Under the pieces are notes generated by a model, which saw only the letters and a list, made by a program, of their open reading frames with translations, did not search any database and was not told where the DNA came from. From CAVVUC01 sp963751395 (GTDB lineage Bacteria > Verrucomicrobiota > Verrucomicrobiia > Chthoniobacterales > Chthoniobacteraceae): DNA of 64,000 nucleotides. Below, in pieces: positions 1 to 9,180 of this stretch (its first letter is position 1; every line of letters begins with the position of its first letter). Where the stretch lies: assembly GCA_963751395.1 (NCBI GenBank), contig CAVVUC010000004.1, positions 434,001 through 498,000 of the forward strand. Reading direction: 5' to 3'. Position numbers and translations under genes: made by a program.

Positions 1-913
1 CGTGGCCGGTCATGTAGATCACTGGCGAGTTGAAGATTGCCGGATCGGTGAGGCGCAGCTCTTTCAACCCGAACTTCACCGGGATGCCGGTGCGCGCGTT
101 GAATGTCTGCATCATCACCGACAGTCCCGCGTGGCGCGTCTTCCACACGCCGTCGTACACGACCTGCGCGAGCGAGACCGTGTCCGAATACGACTGCAGC
201 TTGTCCACGAATTTCATCGCCTGCGCCGCGTTCTTCGCCCAGGCGCGCATCGCCGAGGCGTAGTTGAGAATGTTTACGCCGAGTTTGAAGGCCGACTCCG
301 GCTTGTAGGCCTGCCACTCGTCTTTCACCTCGCCCTGCCAGCCCACGGCCATGCACCAGCGCGAGACGAGTACGACGACCCGGCAGTTGATCTCGATGGC
401 GTCGAACCACGGCTCGTCGCCGCGAAAGCCCGATGCGCGCACAGAGGGTGTGTATTCCACGCGATCGACGTCGTAGTAGGAGTGGAAGATCGGATGATCC
501 GATGCGATGCGCTGGAGCGGCTGCTCCGGAAAGATCTGTTTCAGTTCGCGCACAACCGAGTTGTAGAAAGGCGCCGAGCCAAGGCCGGTGTTGTAGATGA
601 TCATGCCGCCCGCGAGCAGATACTCGCGCAGCTTCTGCCGCTCGGCCGGGCTGTAGCGGAAATTGTAATGCCCGCTGCGATAGAGTACCGGGTTCTTCTC
701 CGGATCGGTGCTGATCTCGGCTAGCGAGCGAACGTCCATTTGGAAATTGGCGTCCACCTGCTGCTTCATGCTCTTGAGCAGGTTGTTCACGTCGTTCGGC
801 GTGGCGTTCCAGTAGATGTCCGGGCCGTAAAGTTCCTCGCCCGTCTGCGCATGCGCGGGCGCGATCATGGCCAACACGGCCAACGCCCCGGCGACCTGAA
901 GCAACATTCGCAT
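1..913 (-). CDS. DUF4159 domain protein, C-terminus cut by window edge
   Basis: The reverse strand from ATG at 913 stays open to base 1, giving about 304 residues without a stop. The N-terminus is a signal peptide (basic start, LLQVAGALAVLAMIAPAHA) followed by a mature domain. The segment around residues 75-125 (YNFRYSPAERQKLREYL, then AGGMIIYNTGLGSAPFY) fits DUF4159, a Rossmann-like domain of exported proteins often encoded near MoxR/BatA operons in Planctomycetes and Verrucomicrobia. The role is unknown; an envelope function is inferred from export and from the MoxR gene 3.5 kb away. It is transcribed leftward, away from the next gene. The family call rests on remembered sequence pattern. 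Confidence 0.75.
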   Translation of the reverse strand, partial: MRMLLQVAGALAVLAMIAPAHAQTGEELYGPDIYWNATPNDVNNLLKSMKQQVDANFQMDVRSLAEISTDPEKNPVLYRSGHYNFRYSPAERQKLREYLLAGGMIIYNTGLGSAPFYNSVVRELKQIFPEQPLQRIASDHPIFHSYYDVDRVEYTPSVRASGFRGDEPWFDAIEINCRVVVLVSRWCMAVGWQGEVKDEWQAYKPESAFKLGVNILNYASAMRAWAKNAAQAMKFVDKLQSYSDTVSLAQVVYDGVWKTRHAGLSVMMQTFNARTGIPVKFGLKELRLTDPAIFNSPVIYMTGH

Positions 914-1054
914 GAAAGGATCAAACACGCTTTTCGGGAGGTTTTGGAAAGAGGGGTTGGCCAAGGAAATTGTTTGCGCTTCTGGCAGGCTGATGCATGA
1001 TCAGATAAACGAAACTCAGGGAGGATTCAAGCCACCCTTGCGCGTTTCTTTTAA

Positions 1055-1327
1055 ATGAAAAAACACGCTGCCAAACAAGTAATGAGCACCGCGCTGGCCG
1101 CCACCCTTTGCGTCGGAACGGTTCTTGCCGGAGATGGGAGTGACGAAAAAGGTTTTGTTCCGCCTCCGCGCGAAATGAAGAAGCCGCCGGCCCCGCCGCG
1201 CACGGCATCCTCCTCGGAATCGACTTTGGCATGCTGCTGCTGTCCGGTGACGCCGATGTCGCGGACAGAAGCAAAGAAGCCGCCGGAGCCGCCGGTTCTG
1301 ATCACGAAGATCAGGGAAGGCCAGTGA
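1055..1327 (+). CDS. Small secreted proline/lysine-rich protein (hypothetical)
   Basis: A 90-residue ORF with a good signal peptide (MKKHAAKQVMSTALAATLCV, cleavage likely after VLA) and a short mature part with repeated KKPPxPP motifs and a CCCC run. It starts 140 bp from the divergent DUF4159 gene and ends 60 bp before the next gene on the same strand. No family is recognised. The signal peptide and low-complexity proline tail argue for a real exported protein, but the ORF is short and has no clear ribosome binding site. Confidence 0.5.
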   Translation: MKKHAAKQVMSTALAATLCVGTVLAGDGSDEKGFVPPPREMKKPPAPPRTASSSESTLACCCCPVTPMSRTEAKKPPEPPVLITKIREGQ

Positions 1328-1388
1328 GTTTGACCGGCTGTTATTTGCCTTCACGACGCTGATGTGTCGGTAACTTGAGAGCAACTGC

Positions 1389-3641
1389 TTGCACCGGCCA
1401 CACTTCATCCTCGGCATTCGACTGCAACCGCTGCTCGCGGGACTTGCGGTCCTGTTCAGTGCCACCCTCGGCGCGTCCGCCGCAACCGAATGGCAGGTCC
1501 CGGAGGCGCTGTTGCGCTTCGAGGTCGCGCTTTCCCGCAAACCGACACACACCTCCGCCGGCTACTACGTTCATCTGCCTGATGGCGGCATCCTGCGCGG
1601 CGCGCCGCCGTCGCCTATGGTCACGACGGAAGACGGCAAGGTGCTTTCCAGCGCCGTTCTTTGGTTCAACCCGGAGAGCGGTTTCTCGCTGGTTTTTGCC
1701 GATCCCGGTTCGTCGGCCAGCTCTGTTTACGTCTATGTCCGCACCGACCGCGCGCCGCAGCTCTGGAAGCCCGCAAGCGGACTGACGCCGAGCGCGCTCC
1801 TCTGCGCACATCCCGGACGCGACAGCATTGCCGCCGCACAGAGTCTTGGAAATTTTGGGCGGGTCGATGCGTCGGTGCATGCGATCGCCAAGGCCGGAAT
1901 CCATCGCGCCCCCCTCAGCATCGGTGGCGATGAAAGCGGACGGCCCCGCCCCGGTTCCTTCTACCTGCTCTCCTATTTGGAAGCGACCGACCCGGGCAAA
2001 TACTGGGTGGCGCCTTTCATTCGCGACGGCACCGGCGAGGTCTTCATCGATGGAAAAAAGGTCGTCCCAAAAGAACGCTCGAAGCGCTGGGGCGGCGATG
2101 GAGACAATGTCGAACTCACGGCCGGACTGCATCGTGTGGAGATTTACCAGACAGCGCCCGGCAGCGGTGCCTACGACGACTCCAAAAAGGAAGGCGGCTT
2201 GATGTTCCTGACCTGGCGCGGGCCGAAGGAGAATCTAAAAGGCGTGGAATCGCGCGTGATCGAAGACAGGGAAATCGTCCGCTCCGGTGCCTGCCTGCTG
2301 CGCTCGGTGGAATCGCGAGATGGCGCACCGGTCGCCTGCGCGCGGATCGACCCCGGTCTCATTTATTGGTTCGAGAAGGAGGATCCGCTCATCATTTTCA
2401 AACTCGAAGCCATCGCGTCGGATTCCCGCGACACAACCTACACATGGTCGTTCCCGGAAGGCGGCACTCTGGAAGGCCCGAGTGTCCAGTGGCTCTTCCC
2501 CGGTTTTCGAGAGTCGCGGGTAAAGCTCACCGCCAAGAATCAAAAGGGCGTTTCCCAGGCCACCGTGCCGCTCTTCGGCTTCAGCACGGAACGGACGAGC
2601 CTCGAAAATCCGACGCACCGCGAGGCCTTTCGCATAGTGATCGGAAAGATGCTCGAAGCCTACCCGCTCACGCCCGATCCTTGTGCAAACTGGAGCGAGG
2701 CGTATTGGAACAACCTGCTCCGCACGGTCGAGGAAGGCCGGGGTTACGATGTGCTGAACCGGCTTTTCACGGACCGCTTCGAGACGGTGCGGAAGAAACT
2801 CGATGTCGGCCAGATCAACGCACTCGAGGATCTCCTGCTCGACGGCATGCAACGCGACCATCCCGCCGACGCGTTGAAGTGGATCGAAAAATTCGCCGCG
2901 ACGACAACCGACTTCAATCACCGAAACGACCTCAAGCTCCGCAACGCCGAGGTGCTGATGTTTTATCTCGGCGATCGCGATGCCGCGGCGAAGCTCCTGA
3001 CTCCACTCTCCGCCGGCTCCGGGCCGGCGGGGGATCGCGCCAAGGTCCGGCTGGGCGACCTCGCTTTTCTCGAGGGCGACCTCAACAAAGCCACGAGCAT
3101 TTACGCCGAAGTGCAAAAAGGCAGCCGCGCCCAGCGCAATGCGCCGCTGTCCGGCCTCGTCACGAACCAGCTTGTCGAGGGCGGCCCGACGCCTGCCGCC
3201 GCGACCGACTGGCGCAGTTCGCCGCTTGCGTTGCAGCGCGGCCCGAATCCCGCGAAGACCGGTCCCCTGCAGGAAGTCGCCCTCTCGGAAAACGTCCGCA
3301 CGCTCACGGATGGCGGCTATCTCCTCGAGGCGCGCCAGGCTTTGTATTCATGGGAATGCACATTTCCGCTGAGCAAAATCAGCGGCGACTTCATCATCCG
3401 CGAGTCGGCCCTTTACATGAAATCGGGAGACTGGAAACGCGCCATCCCGATGCTCGAGGCCTATTGCCGTGAGATCGATGCCTCCAGCTTTCTGCCCCAG
3501 GCCGCGTCGATGCTGATCGAATGCGTGACTCAGGCAAAGGCACCGCGCGATTCTGTTCGCCCGGTCATTGAGAAGGTAAAAAACCGGTTGAAATATCATC
3601 CCGTGGCGGGCGAACTGGACGAGTTCCTCGGCGGCAGGTAA
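1389..3641 (+). CDS. Secreted protein with PKD-like domain and C-terminal TPR-like helices
   Basis: A 750-residue protein starting at a TTG, with a signal peptide (LAGLAVLFSATLGASA) and then an exported beta-rich region. Around residues 190-250 lies a PA14-like segment (WVAPFIRDGTGEVFIDGK). Around 335-400 there is a PKD-like fold (TYTWSFPEGGTLEGPSVQW). The C-terminal half is helical with TPR-like repeats (DRAKVRLGDLAFLEGDLNKA). The start codon is not certain because no ATG fits the signal peptide. It is followed within 11 bases by another exported protein, so the two are probably co-transcribed. No enzymatic motif is seen; a periplasmic or outer-membrane assembly role is only inference. Confidence 0.7.
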   Translation: MHRPHFILGIRLQPLLAGLAVLFSATLGASAATEWQVPEALLRFEVALSRKPTHTSAGYYVHLPDGGILRGAPPSPMVTTEDGKVLSSAVLWFNPESGFSLVFADPGSSASSVYVYVRTDRAPQLWKPASGLTPSALLCAHPGRDSIAAAQSLGNFGRVDASVHAIAKAGIHRAPLSIGGDESGRPRPGSFYLLSYLEATDPGKYWVAPFIRDGTGEVFIDGKKVVPKERSKRWGGDGDNVELTAGLHRVEIYQTAPGSGAYDDSKKEGGLMFLTWRGPKENLKGVESRVIEDREIVRSGACLLRSVESRDGAPVACARIDPGLIYWFEKEDPLIIFKLEAIASDSRDTTYTWSFPEGGTLEGPSVQWLFPGFRESRVKLTAKNQKGVSQATVPLFGFSTERTSLENPTHREAFRIVIGKMLEAYPLTPDPCANWSEAYWNNLLRTVEEGRGYDVLNRLFTDRFETVRKKLDVGQINALEDLLLDGMQRDHPADALKWIEKFAATTTDFNHRNDLKLRNAEVLMFYLGDRDAAAKLLTPLSAGSGPAGDRAKVRLGDLAFLEGDLNKATSIYAEVQKGSRAQRNAPLSGLVTNQLVEGGPTPAAATDWRSSPLALQRGPNPAKTGPLQEVALSENVRTLTDGGYLLEARQALYSWECTFPLSKISGDFIIRESALYMKSGDWKRAIPMLEAYCREIDASSFLPQAASMLIECVTQAKAPRDSVRPVIEKVKNRLKYHPVAGELDEFLGGR

Positions 3642-3652
3642 AGGAATTGCCG

Positions 3653-4375
3653 ATGAAGTCTTTCCCTCTTGTATCCGCCCTGCTCGCCTGCGCCATCGCG
3701 AGCGTCACGGCTGCCGAGCCGATGGAGCGCACGCGCCTTTACACAGCGCCGGACGCCGCGAGCACCGGCGGATTGAAGGGCCGCATCATCAAGCCAGCCG
3801 CGCCGATCGAGCAGATTCTCGCCACGCCGGCTTCGGATCCGGAGAAGGTCTATCAAGGCGAGATCAGCGGTGCAAAGCGCGACGCGTTCGAGTTCAAGGG
3901 CCTGCCCATGGACAAATACGACCTCGTCGTTATCTTCGAAAACGACTTCTACGAAGGTCTTCAACTCAGCCGCGAAAAGAGCACGCTCACGGGCGATGAC
4001 ATCAAAAAGATCAACCAGAGCATCGAAAAGTCGGAGCCGTTTTTCCCCAGAAAAACCGTGCATCGTCTGGAAGGCGAAACCGGTCGCGGCAACCCGGCGC
4101 GCGCCATTTGCACGTATCTCCGCGACAAACCCTCCGACCTTTTGATGACCACGTACAAAGGAGGATACAGCCGCCCCGATTTCCGCCGCACCTTCAAGCT
4201 CGTGATACTCAAGGACGTCGGCCCCGGCTGGCAGGTCACGCGGGCACGCGATCTCTACCCCATCTGGAGCGATCCGAAGCGCCCGATGCCGCATCATCAT
4301 TTTACCACCCAGCTTTCAAGCATCCGCGTCGCCGATGAAATGAAGGACGCGGGCGATCTCGATCTTAGCCACTGA
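3653..4375 (+). CDS. Exported protein of unknown function
   Basis: About 240 residues with a signal peptide (MKSFPLVSALLACAIASVTA). ATG at 3653 is chosen over the upstream TTG because AAGGA at 3641-3645 is correctly spaced for it. The mature protein has a carboxypeptidase-regulatory-like stretch (FEFKGLPMDKYDLVVIFEND) and a later KLVILKDVGPGWQVTRARDL segment. No family can be named. It sits 11 bases after the PKD/TPR gene and 21 bases before the FHA-MoxR ATPase gene, suggesting a three-gene operon in which the ATPase acts with two exported proteins. Confidence 0.7.
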   Translation: MKSFPLVSALLACAIASVTAAEPMERTRLYTAPDAASTGGLKGRIIKPAAPIEQILATPASDPEKVYQGEISGAKRDAFEFKGLPMDKYDLVVIFENDFYEGLQLSREKSTLTGDDIKKINQSIEKSEPFFPRKTVHRLEGETGRGNPARAICTYLRDKPSDLLMTTYKGGYSRPDFRRTFKLVILKDVGPGWQVTRARDLYPIWSDPKRPMPHHHFTTQLSSIRVADEMKDAGDLDLSH

Positions 4376-4396
4376 ATCACCAAAACCCCCACCACC

Positions 4397-5800
4397 ATGG
4401 CCGAACTTGAATTTCGAGAAGGTCCGCACACCGGACAGCGCCTCACACTCACCCCTCCCACCGTCACCCTCGGGCGCCGGGCGGACATGGACGTCTCGCT
4501 TGACGATGGCGCCGTGTCGGGCCGGCACGCGGAGCTGCGTTTTGAAGATGGCGCGTGGCACATCGTGGACCTTGGCAGTTCGAACGGCACGATGCTCAAC
4601 AAGCGCAAGATCACCTCCGCGGAGCTTTCCGATGGCGACTTGATTCAGATCGGCGCAAGCCATCTCGTTTTCTTGGGCGACGGCGCAATCAGCCGGACTG
4701 AAATCCTGGCACCCGGCGGCACCGGACGCGCCGCACCCTCTGAACCCGTCGTTTCCGCGAGCGAGGGCGAACTCAACCTCGTCGAAAAAATGCGGGGCTA
4801 CACCGAACGCATCCGCAACGAGGTCGGCAAAGTCATCGTCGGCCAGCGCGACGTGCTCGACCAGATCCTCATGTGCATCCTCGCCGACGGCCACGCGCTG
4901 CTGGTCGGCCTGCCCGGCATGGCGAAAACGCTCACCGTGCGAACGATCGCCCGCGTGCTGGATCTGCACTTCAAGCGCGTCCAGTTCACGCCCGACCTCA
5001 TGCCCGGCGACATCATCGGCACCGACGTGCTCGAGACGAACCAGGCAACAGGCGAGAAGGAGTTCCGCTTCATCAAGGGCCCCATCTTTTGCAACCTGCT
5101 GCTGGCCGACGAAATCAACCGCACGCCGCCCAAGACGCAGGCCGCGCTCCTCGAGGCGATGCAGGAAAAGATGGTCACCGCCGGCAACACATCCTACACG
5201 CTCGACGAGCCGTTCTTCGTCCTCGCCACGCAGAACCCGATCGAGCAGGAAGGCACGTATCCGCTGCCCGAGGCGCAGCTCGACCGGTTCATGTTCAACA
5301 TCTGGGTGGACTACCCGCTGCCGCACGAGGAGGAGGAAATCCTGCGCGCCACCACCGCCGGGGCGCGCGCCGAAGCCCAACCCGTGCTGACGAAAGAGGA
5401 AGTGCTTCAACTCCAGGCCGTCGTGCGCAAAGTGCCGGTCTCCGATCACGTCATCAAATACGTGACCCGTCTCGTCGGCTCGACGCGCCCCGGCAACGCC
5501 AACGCGCCGGAAGTCACCAAGACCTACGTCTCGACGGGGGCAGGTCCGCGCGCCGGGCAGTATCTGATCCTCGCCGCGAAAGCCACCGCCATCCTCGAAG
5601 GCCGCATCCACGTGAGCTGCGCCGACATCCGCCGGGCCGCGCCGCCCGTGCTGCGGCATCGCATCCTGACAAACTTCGCCGCCGACTCCGAAGGACTCAC
5701 CCCGCTGGGCATCGTCAAGAAGCTCCTCGAAGTCGTCCCCGAACCCGGCGCCGAAGCCTACGAGCCCGCGCCCGAAAAAGCGCCGCCGAAAAAGCGCTGA
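4397..5800 (+). CDS. FHA domain-MoxR family AAA+ ATPase
   Basis: 467 residues. Residues 1-95 form an FHA phosphopeptide-binding domain (TLGRRADMDVSLDDGAVSGR then DLGSSNGTMLN). Residues about 130-450 are a MoxR-type AAA+ module with Walker A (LVGLPGMAKTLTVR), Walker B (LLLADEINR) and the family signature ATQNPIEQEGTYPLPEAQ. The last 20 residues are a basic lysine/proline-rich tail. MoxR ATPases act as chaperones for maturing complexes, usually with VWA-domain and DUF58 partners; none of those is visible here. The N-terminal FHA fusion suggests control by Ser/Thr phosphorylation (inference). It overlaps no neighbour and is the last gene of the rightward set, converging on gyrB. Confidence 0.92.
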   Translation: MAELEFREGPHTGQRLTLTPPTVTLGRRADMDVSLDDGAVSGRHAELRFEDGAWHIVDLGSSNGTMLNKRKITSAELSDGDLIQIGASHLVFLGDGAISRTEILAPGGTGRAAPSEPVVSASEGELNLVEKMRGYTERIRNEVGKVIVGQRDVLDQILMCILADGHALLVGLPGMAKTLTVRTIARVLDLHFKRVQFTPDLMPGDIIGTDVLETNQATGEKEFRFIKGPIFCNLLLADEINRTPPKTQAALLEAMQEKMVTAGNTSYTLDEPFFVLATQNPIEQEGTYPLPEAQLDRFMFNIWVDYPLPHEEEEILRATTAGARAEAQPVLTKEEVLQLQAVVRKVPVSDHVIKYVTRLVGSTRPGNANAPEVTKTYVSTGAGPRAGQYLILAAKATAILEGRIHVSCADIRRAAPPVLRHRILTNFAADSEGLTPLGIVKKLLEVVPEPGAEAYEPAPEKAPPKKR

Positions 5801-5988
5801 CAGCACGCATTGATTTGAGCCCTTGCGCAGCCGTGCTCCGGCGAACCGGATGAGCGCATTTCAGTTTGCCGGGGCGCGGACGCGCTGGTGTTGCGCGCAT
5901 GACACCTCGTCGGCGCTCAGCGCAGGCTCGGACGCCCTTGACCGCAAAGGCTTCTTCGTAACGCTACCAGGCTCCGGCAGTCGCGTGC

Positions 5989-8582
5989 TCACACATCCAG
6001 GTTCCGCACGTTCAGCGCGTTGTCCTCGATGTATTGGCGGCGCGGCTCGACGACGTCGCCCATGAGCCGGGTGAACATCTGGTCGGCTTCCACGGCGTTG
6101 TCGTCGTTGAGATCGACCTTGAGCAGCTTCCGTCTTTCCGGGTCCATCGTCGTGCTGAACAGCTCCTTCGCGTTCATTTCGCCGAGGCCCTTGAACCGCT
6201 TGATCTGGACGCCGCGCCGGCCGATCTCCTTGATCGTCTCCAGGATTTTCGGCGTCGAAAAAATCGGATGCACCGTGGCCCGCTCGCCTTCGCCCTCGAT
6301 CAACTCGAAGATCGGTTTGTCGCTGTCGGAGTAGTGCTCGATCTTCAGCCCTTTGCGATTCAACTCCGCGATGAGTTTGTGGACGGAGGTCGATTCGTGC
6401 AGTTCGACAAGTCGCGCCCGGCGACGCGGCCCGTCGCTTTTTTTGGGTTTCTCCTTCGGCACATCGGCGGACGGCGTCTCTCCGTTCGCTTCAGGAACCG
6501 CCTCATCCTCGAAAAGATTCAGGTCGAGATTTTCCTCATGGAATTTCCGCACTTCGGCTTCGTCGTGGAAATACTTCACCCACTCCTCGTTGCCGTCGCG
6601 CACCTTGATGAGGTAGGCGGGCAGCACGGAACTCTTCGGATCGCGCGCCTCGAGATACACCCCGAAATCACCGCCATGTCTGCGGATCGCGTCGCTGTAT
6701 TTCGCGAGCTTCTCCAGCAGTTCGAGGATGTCCTTGAGCTGCGAGGTCGTCAGTTCCCTGCCGTCGGCGAGGTTCTTCAACTTCACTTCGTCCGCGCCGA
6801 GTCCGATCAGGATTTTGTTCAGCGCCACGTCGTCATCGACGTATTCCTCGCGCTTCTTGCGTTTGATTTGATAGAGGGGCGGCTGCGCGATGTAGATTTT
6901 TCCGGCGCGCACCAGCTCCGTCATCTGGCGGTAGAAAAACGTGAGCAGCAGAGTGCGGATGTGCGAACCGTCCACGTCGGCGTCGGTCATGATGATGATG
7001 CGCCCGTAGCGGAGCTTCTCCATTTTGAACGAGCCCTCGATGTCGCCGCCGCCGATGCCGGTGCCGATCGCGGTGATCATGCGTCTGGATTTCCGTGTTT
7101 TGGAGCACCTTGTCCAACCGCGCTTTCTCGACGTTGATGAGCTTGCCGCGGATCGGCAGGATCGCCTGGTAGCGGCGGTCGCGGCCCTGCTTCGCGGAGC
7201 CGCCTGCCGAGTCGCCCTCGACGATGTAGAGCTCGGTCAGCTCGGGATCGCGCTCGGAGCAATCCGCCAGTTTGCCGGGCAGTCCGCCGCCGGTGAGCGC
7301 GCTCTTGCGCACGGTCTCGCGGGCCTTGCGCGCCGCCTCGCGGGCGCGCGATGCCATCAACGCCTTCTCGATCACCTTCTTCGCGACAGGCGGGTTTTGA
7401 TCGAAGGAAGGTCATCAGGCCTTCGTAGACAATCGACGACACGATGCCCTCGACCTCGGGCGTGACGAGCTTCACCTTCGTCTGCGACTCGAAGCCGGGA
7501 TTCGGATGCTTCACCGCAAGCACCGTGATCAAGCCCCTCGCGCACATCGTCGCCGCTGATCGCGGGTCTTTTTCCTTCAGCAGATTATTCGCCTTCGCGT
7601 ATTGGTTGATCGCCCGCGTGAGCGCCGTGCGGAAGCCGGTCGCGTGCGTGCCGCCGTCCGGGTTCGGGATCGCGTTCGTGAAAAACAGAAGCTGGTCGTT
7701 GTAGCTGTCGTTGTATTGCAGCACCGCATCGACAATCATGTAATCCTCGATCTCGACGCCGTCCTTCGACTTGAATTTCACCGGACGCCGGCCCGCGAGG
7801 ATGATCGGTTTCGGATGCAGCACCTGCTTGTTCTCGCCGAGCTGGCGCACGAACTCCTCGATGCCGAGTTTGTAAAAATACGATCGCCTCTTGCAGTCGG
7901 CTCCGCGCGCTCGTCGGTGAGGTTGATCTCGAGCCCGGGATTCAGGAACGCCAGTTCGCGCAAACGCGCGTGCGAGCTTGGCGAACTCGAAATTCGTCGT
8001 GATCGTGAAGATCGTCGGATCGGGCAGGAACGTGATCAGCGTGCCGGTGTGCTTCTTGTTTTTCACCTCGCCGATGACCGTGAGCTTCTGCGTCGTCACG
8101 CCGCGCTCGAACGCCATGTGATAAACCTTCCCGTCGCGATAAACCTCCGCCTTGAACCAGTCGGAGAGCGCGTTCACGCACTTCGCGCCGACGCCGTGCA
8201 AGCCGCCCGAATACTTGTAGGCGCCCTGTCCGAACTTGCCGCCCGCGTGCAGATTCGTGAGCACGAGTTCGATCGCGGGGATTTTGAATTTCGGGTGGAT
8301 GTCCACCGGGATGCCGCGCCCGTTGTCGCGGATCGAGCAGGAGCCGTCGGCGTGAATGGTAACATCGATCTTCGAGCAATAACCGGCGAGATGTTCGTCG
8401 ATCGAGTTGTCCAGCACCTCGAACACGCAGTGATGCAACCCGCGCTCATCCGTCGGCCCGATATACATGCCGGGCCGCTGGCGCACGCCGGCCAGCCCCT
8501 CGAGTTTGTCGATCTTGGAGGCGTCGTATTTCAGCGATTCGGAGACGTTCGTGGAGTGCGGCGTTTCTTCTGGTTCAGGCAT
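5989..8582 (-). CDS. gyrB: DNA gyrase subunit B, interrupted by four apparent indels
   Basis: Read leftward from ATG at 8582 (MPEPEETPHSTNVSESLKYD). The GHKL ATPase domain shows GVRQRPGMYIG, DNSIDEHLAG, DNGRGIPV and GGLHGVGAKCVNALS. The TOPRIM domain shows YIVEGDSAGGSAKQGRDRRY and TDADVDGSHIRTLLL. The C-terminus ends with QIKRFKGLGEMN and TTMDPERRKLL. A long insertion between TOPRIM and the tail fits Gram-negative GyrB. The reading frame changes near 7965, 7880, 7405 and 7083. At 7405 and 7083 removing one extra base restores the consensus exactly. As all domains are conserved and the gene is essential, sequence error is more likely than decay. A ParE assignment cannot be fully excluded. Confidence 0.9.
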
Positions 8583-8684
8583 GGGAGAGATGAAAAAAGT
8601 TGAGCCGCCAAAGTATTCGCGCCGCCCAACGGTCACAAGCGCGGAATGCGGTTTGTTTTTGGTTTTTCTGGGCGGCCTCGCGCG

Positions 8685-8774
8685 CTGATTTGGGACCACA
8701 AAGCCGAGCTCGTCACCGGCGACCCGGACTTCAAGGCGCTGGCGAAGGAAATCAAAATCCACTGGCTGAAATAG
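8685..8774 (+). pseudogene. Remnant of a PIN-domain (VapC-type) toxin, C-terminus only
   Basis: The rightward frame from 8685 to the TAG at 8772-8774 reads LIWDHKAELVTGDPDFKALA and then KEIKIHWLK. This matches the C-terminal end of PIN-domain ribonuclease toxins, where the last catalytic aspartates lie in a TGDxxF motif. Nothing upstream in any frame continues the domain, and gyrB begins 100 bases away on the other strand. It is best read as the tail of a lost vapC gene at the left edge of the accessory island. Confidence 0.55.
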
Positions 8775-8793
8775 CGCGCCGCTTCCCGTCTCC

Positions 8794-8818
8794 GTCATCC
8801 TGAGAGCGCCGAAGGATC
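8794..8818. repeat. Isolated half-site of the GTCATTC repeat family
   Basis: GTCATCCTGAGAGCGCCGAAGGATC-like 25-base sequence, related to the arms of the larger inverted repeats at 26487, 33577, 34503 and 57937. No facing second arm is seen here. Confidence 0.4.
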
Positions 8819-8910
8819 ACTGGCTTTTCCGCGCATCGGGCCAGTTTTTGTCCACAATGTAGCCGATCGTCCACAGACTTCCGGCCCTGCAAAGAGTTAG
8901 GGTCTGCGGC

Positions 8911-9138
8911 ATGGCACCCCGTGACCGCACCCTCTCGGCATTTGGTCTGAACGTCCTCCGGCGACGCGAAGCCAAAGGACTCTCTCAGGAAAAACTCGCA
9001 GAAAAAGCGGACCTCGACCGCACCTACATCAGTGGCATCGAGCGGGGCGTCAGAAATCCGGGCCTCATCAGCATCGCGCGGGTGGCAAAGGCCCTCGGCG
9101 TCACCGTGTCCGAGCTTTGCGAGGGGGTGCGGGCGTGA
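8911..9138 (+). CDS. XRE-family HTH transcriptional regulator
   Basis: A 75-residue single-domain protein made almost entirely of a Cro/C1-type helix-turn-helix (LRRREAKGLSQEKLAEKADL, then TYISGIERGVRNPGL). Such small regulators head many restriction-modification operons, where they delay endonuclease expression until methylation is established. It lies 42 bases before the large ATPase gene, on the same strand, and is the first gene of a compact operon. A direct operator was not identified in the 130 bases upstream. The identification is firm; its role as a controller of this operon is inference. Confidence 0.88.
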   Translation: MAPRDRTLSAFGLNVLRRREAKGLSQEKLAEKADLDRTYISGIERGVRNPGLISIARVAKALGVTVSELCEGVRA

Positions 9139-9180
9139 CTGAGGTCCACAACACTCATTTACCATTGGAGGTAATTCGAA

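Noticed and set aside
2..724. Rightward ORF of 240 codons at the left edge
   Set aside because: Antisense of the DUF4159 gene, which has a signal peptide and stays open to the window edge.
4316..5806. Leftward ORF of 496 codons
   Set aside because: Antisense of the FHA-MoxR gene, which has unmistakable Walker motifs.
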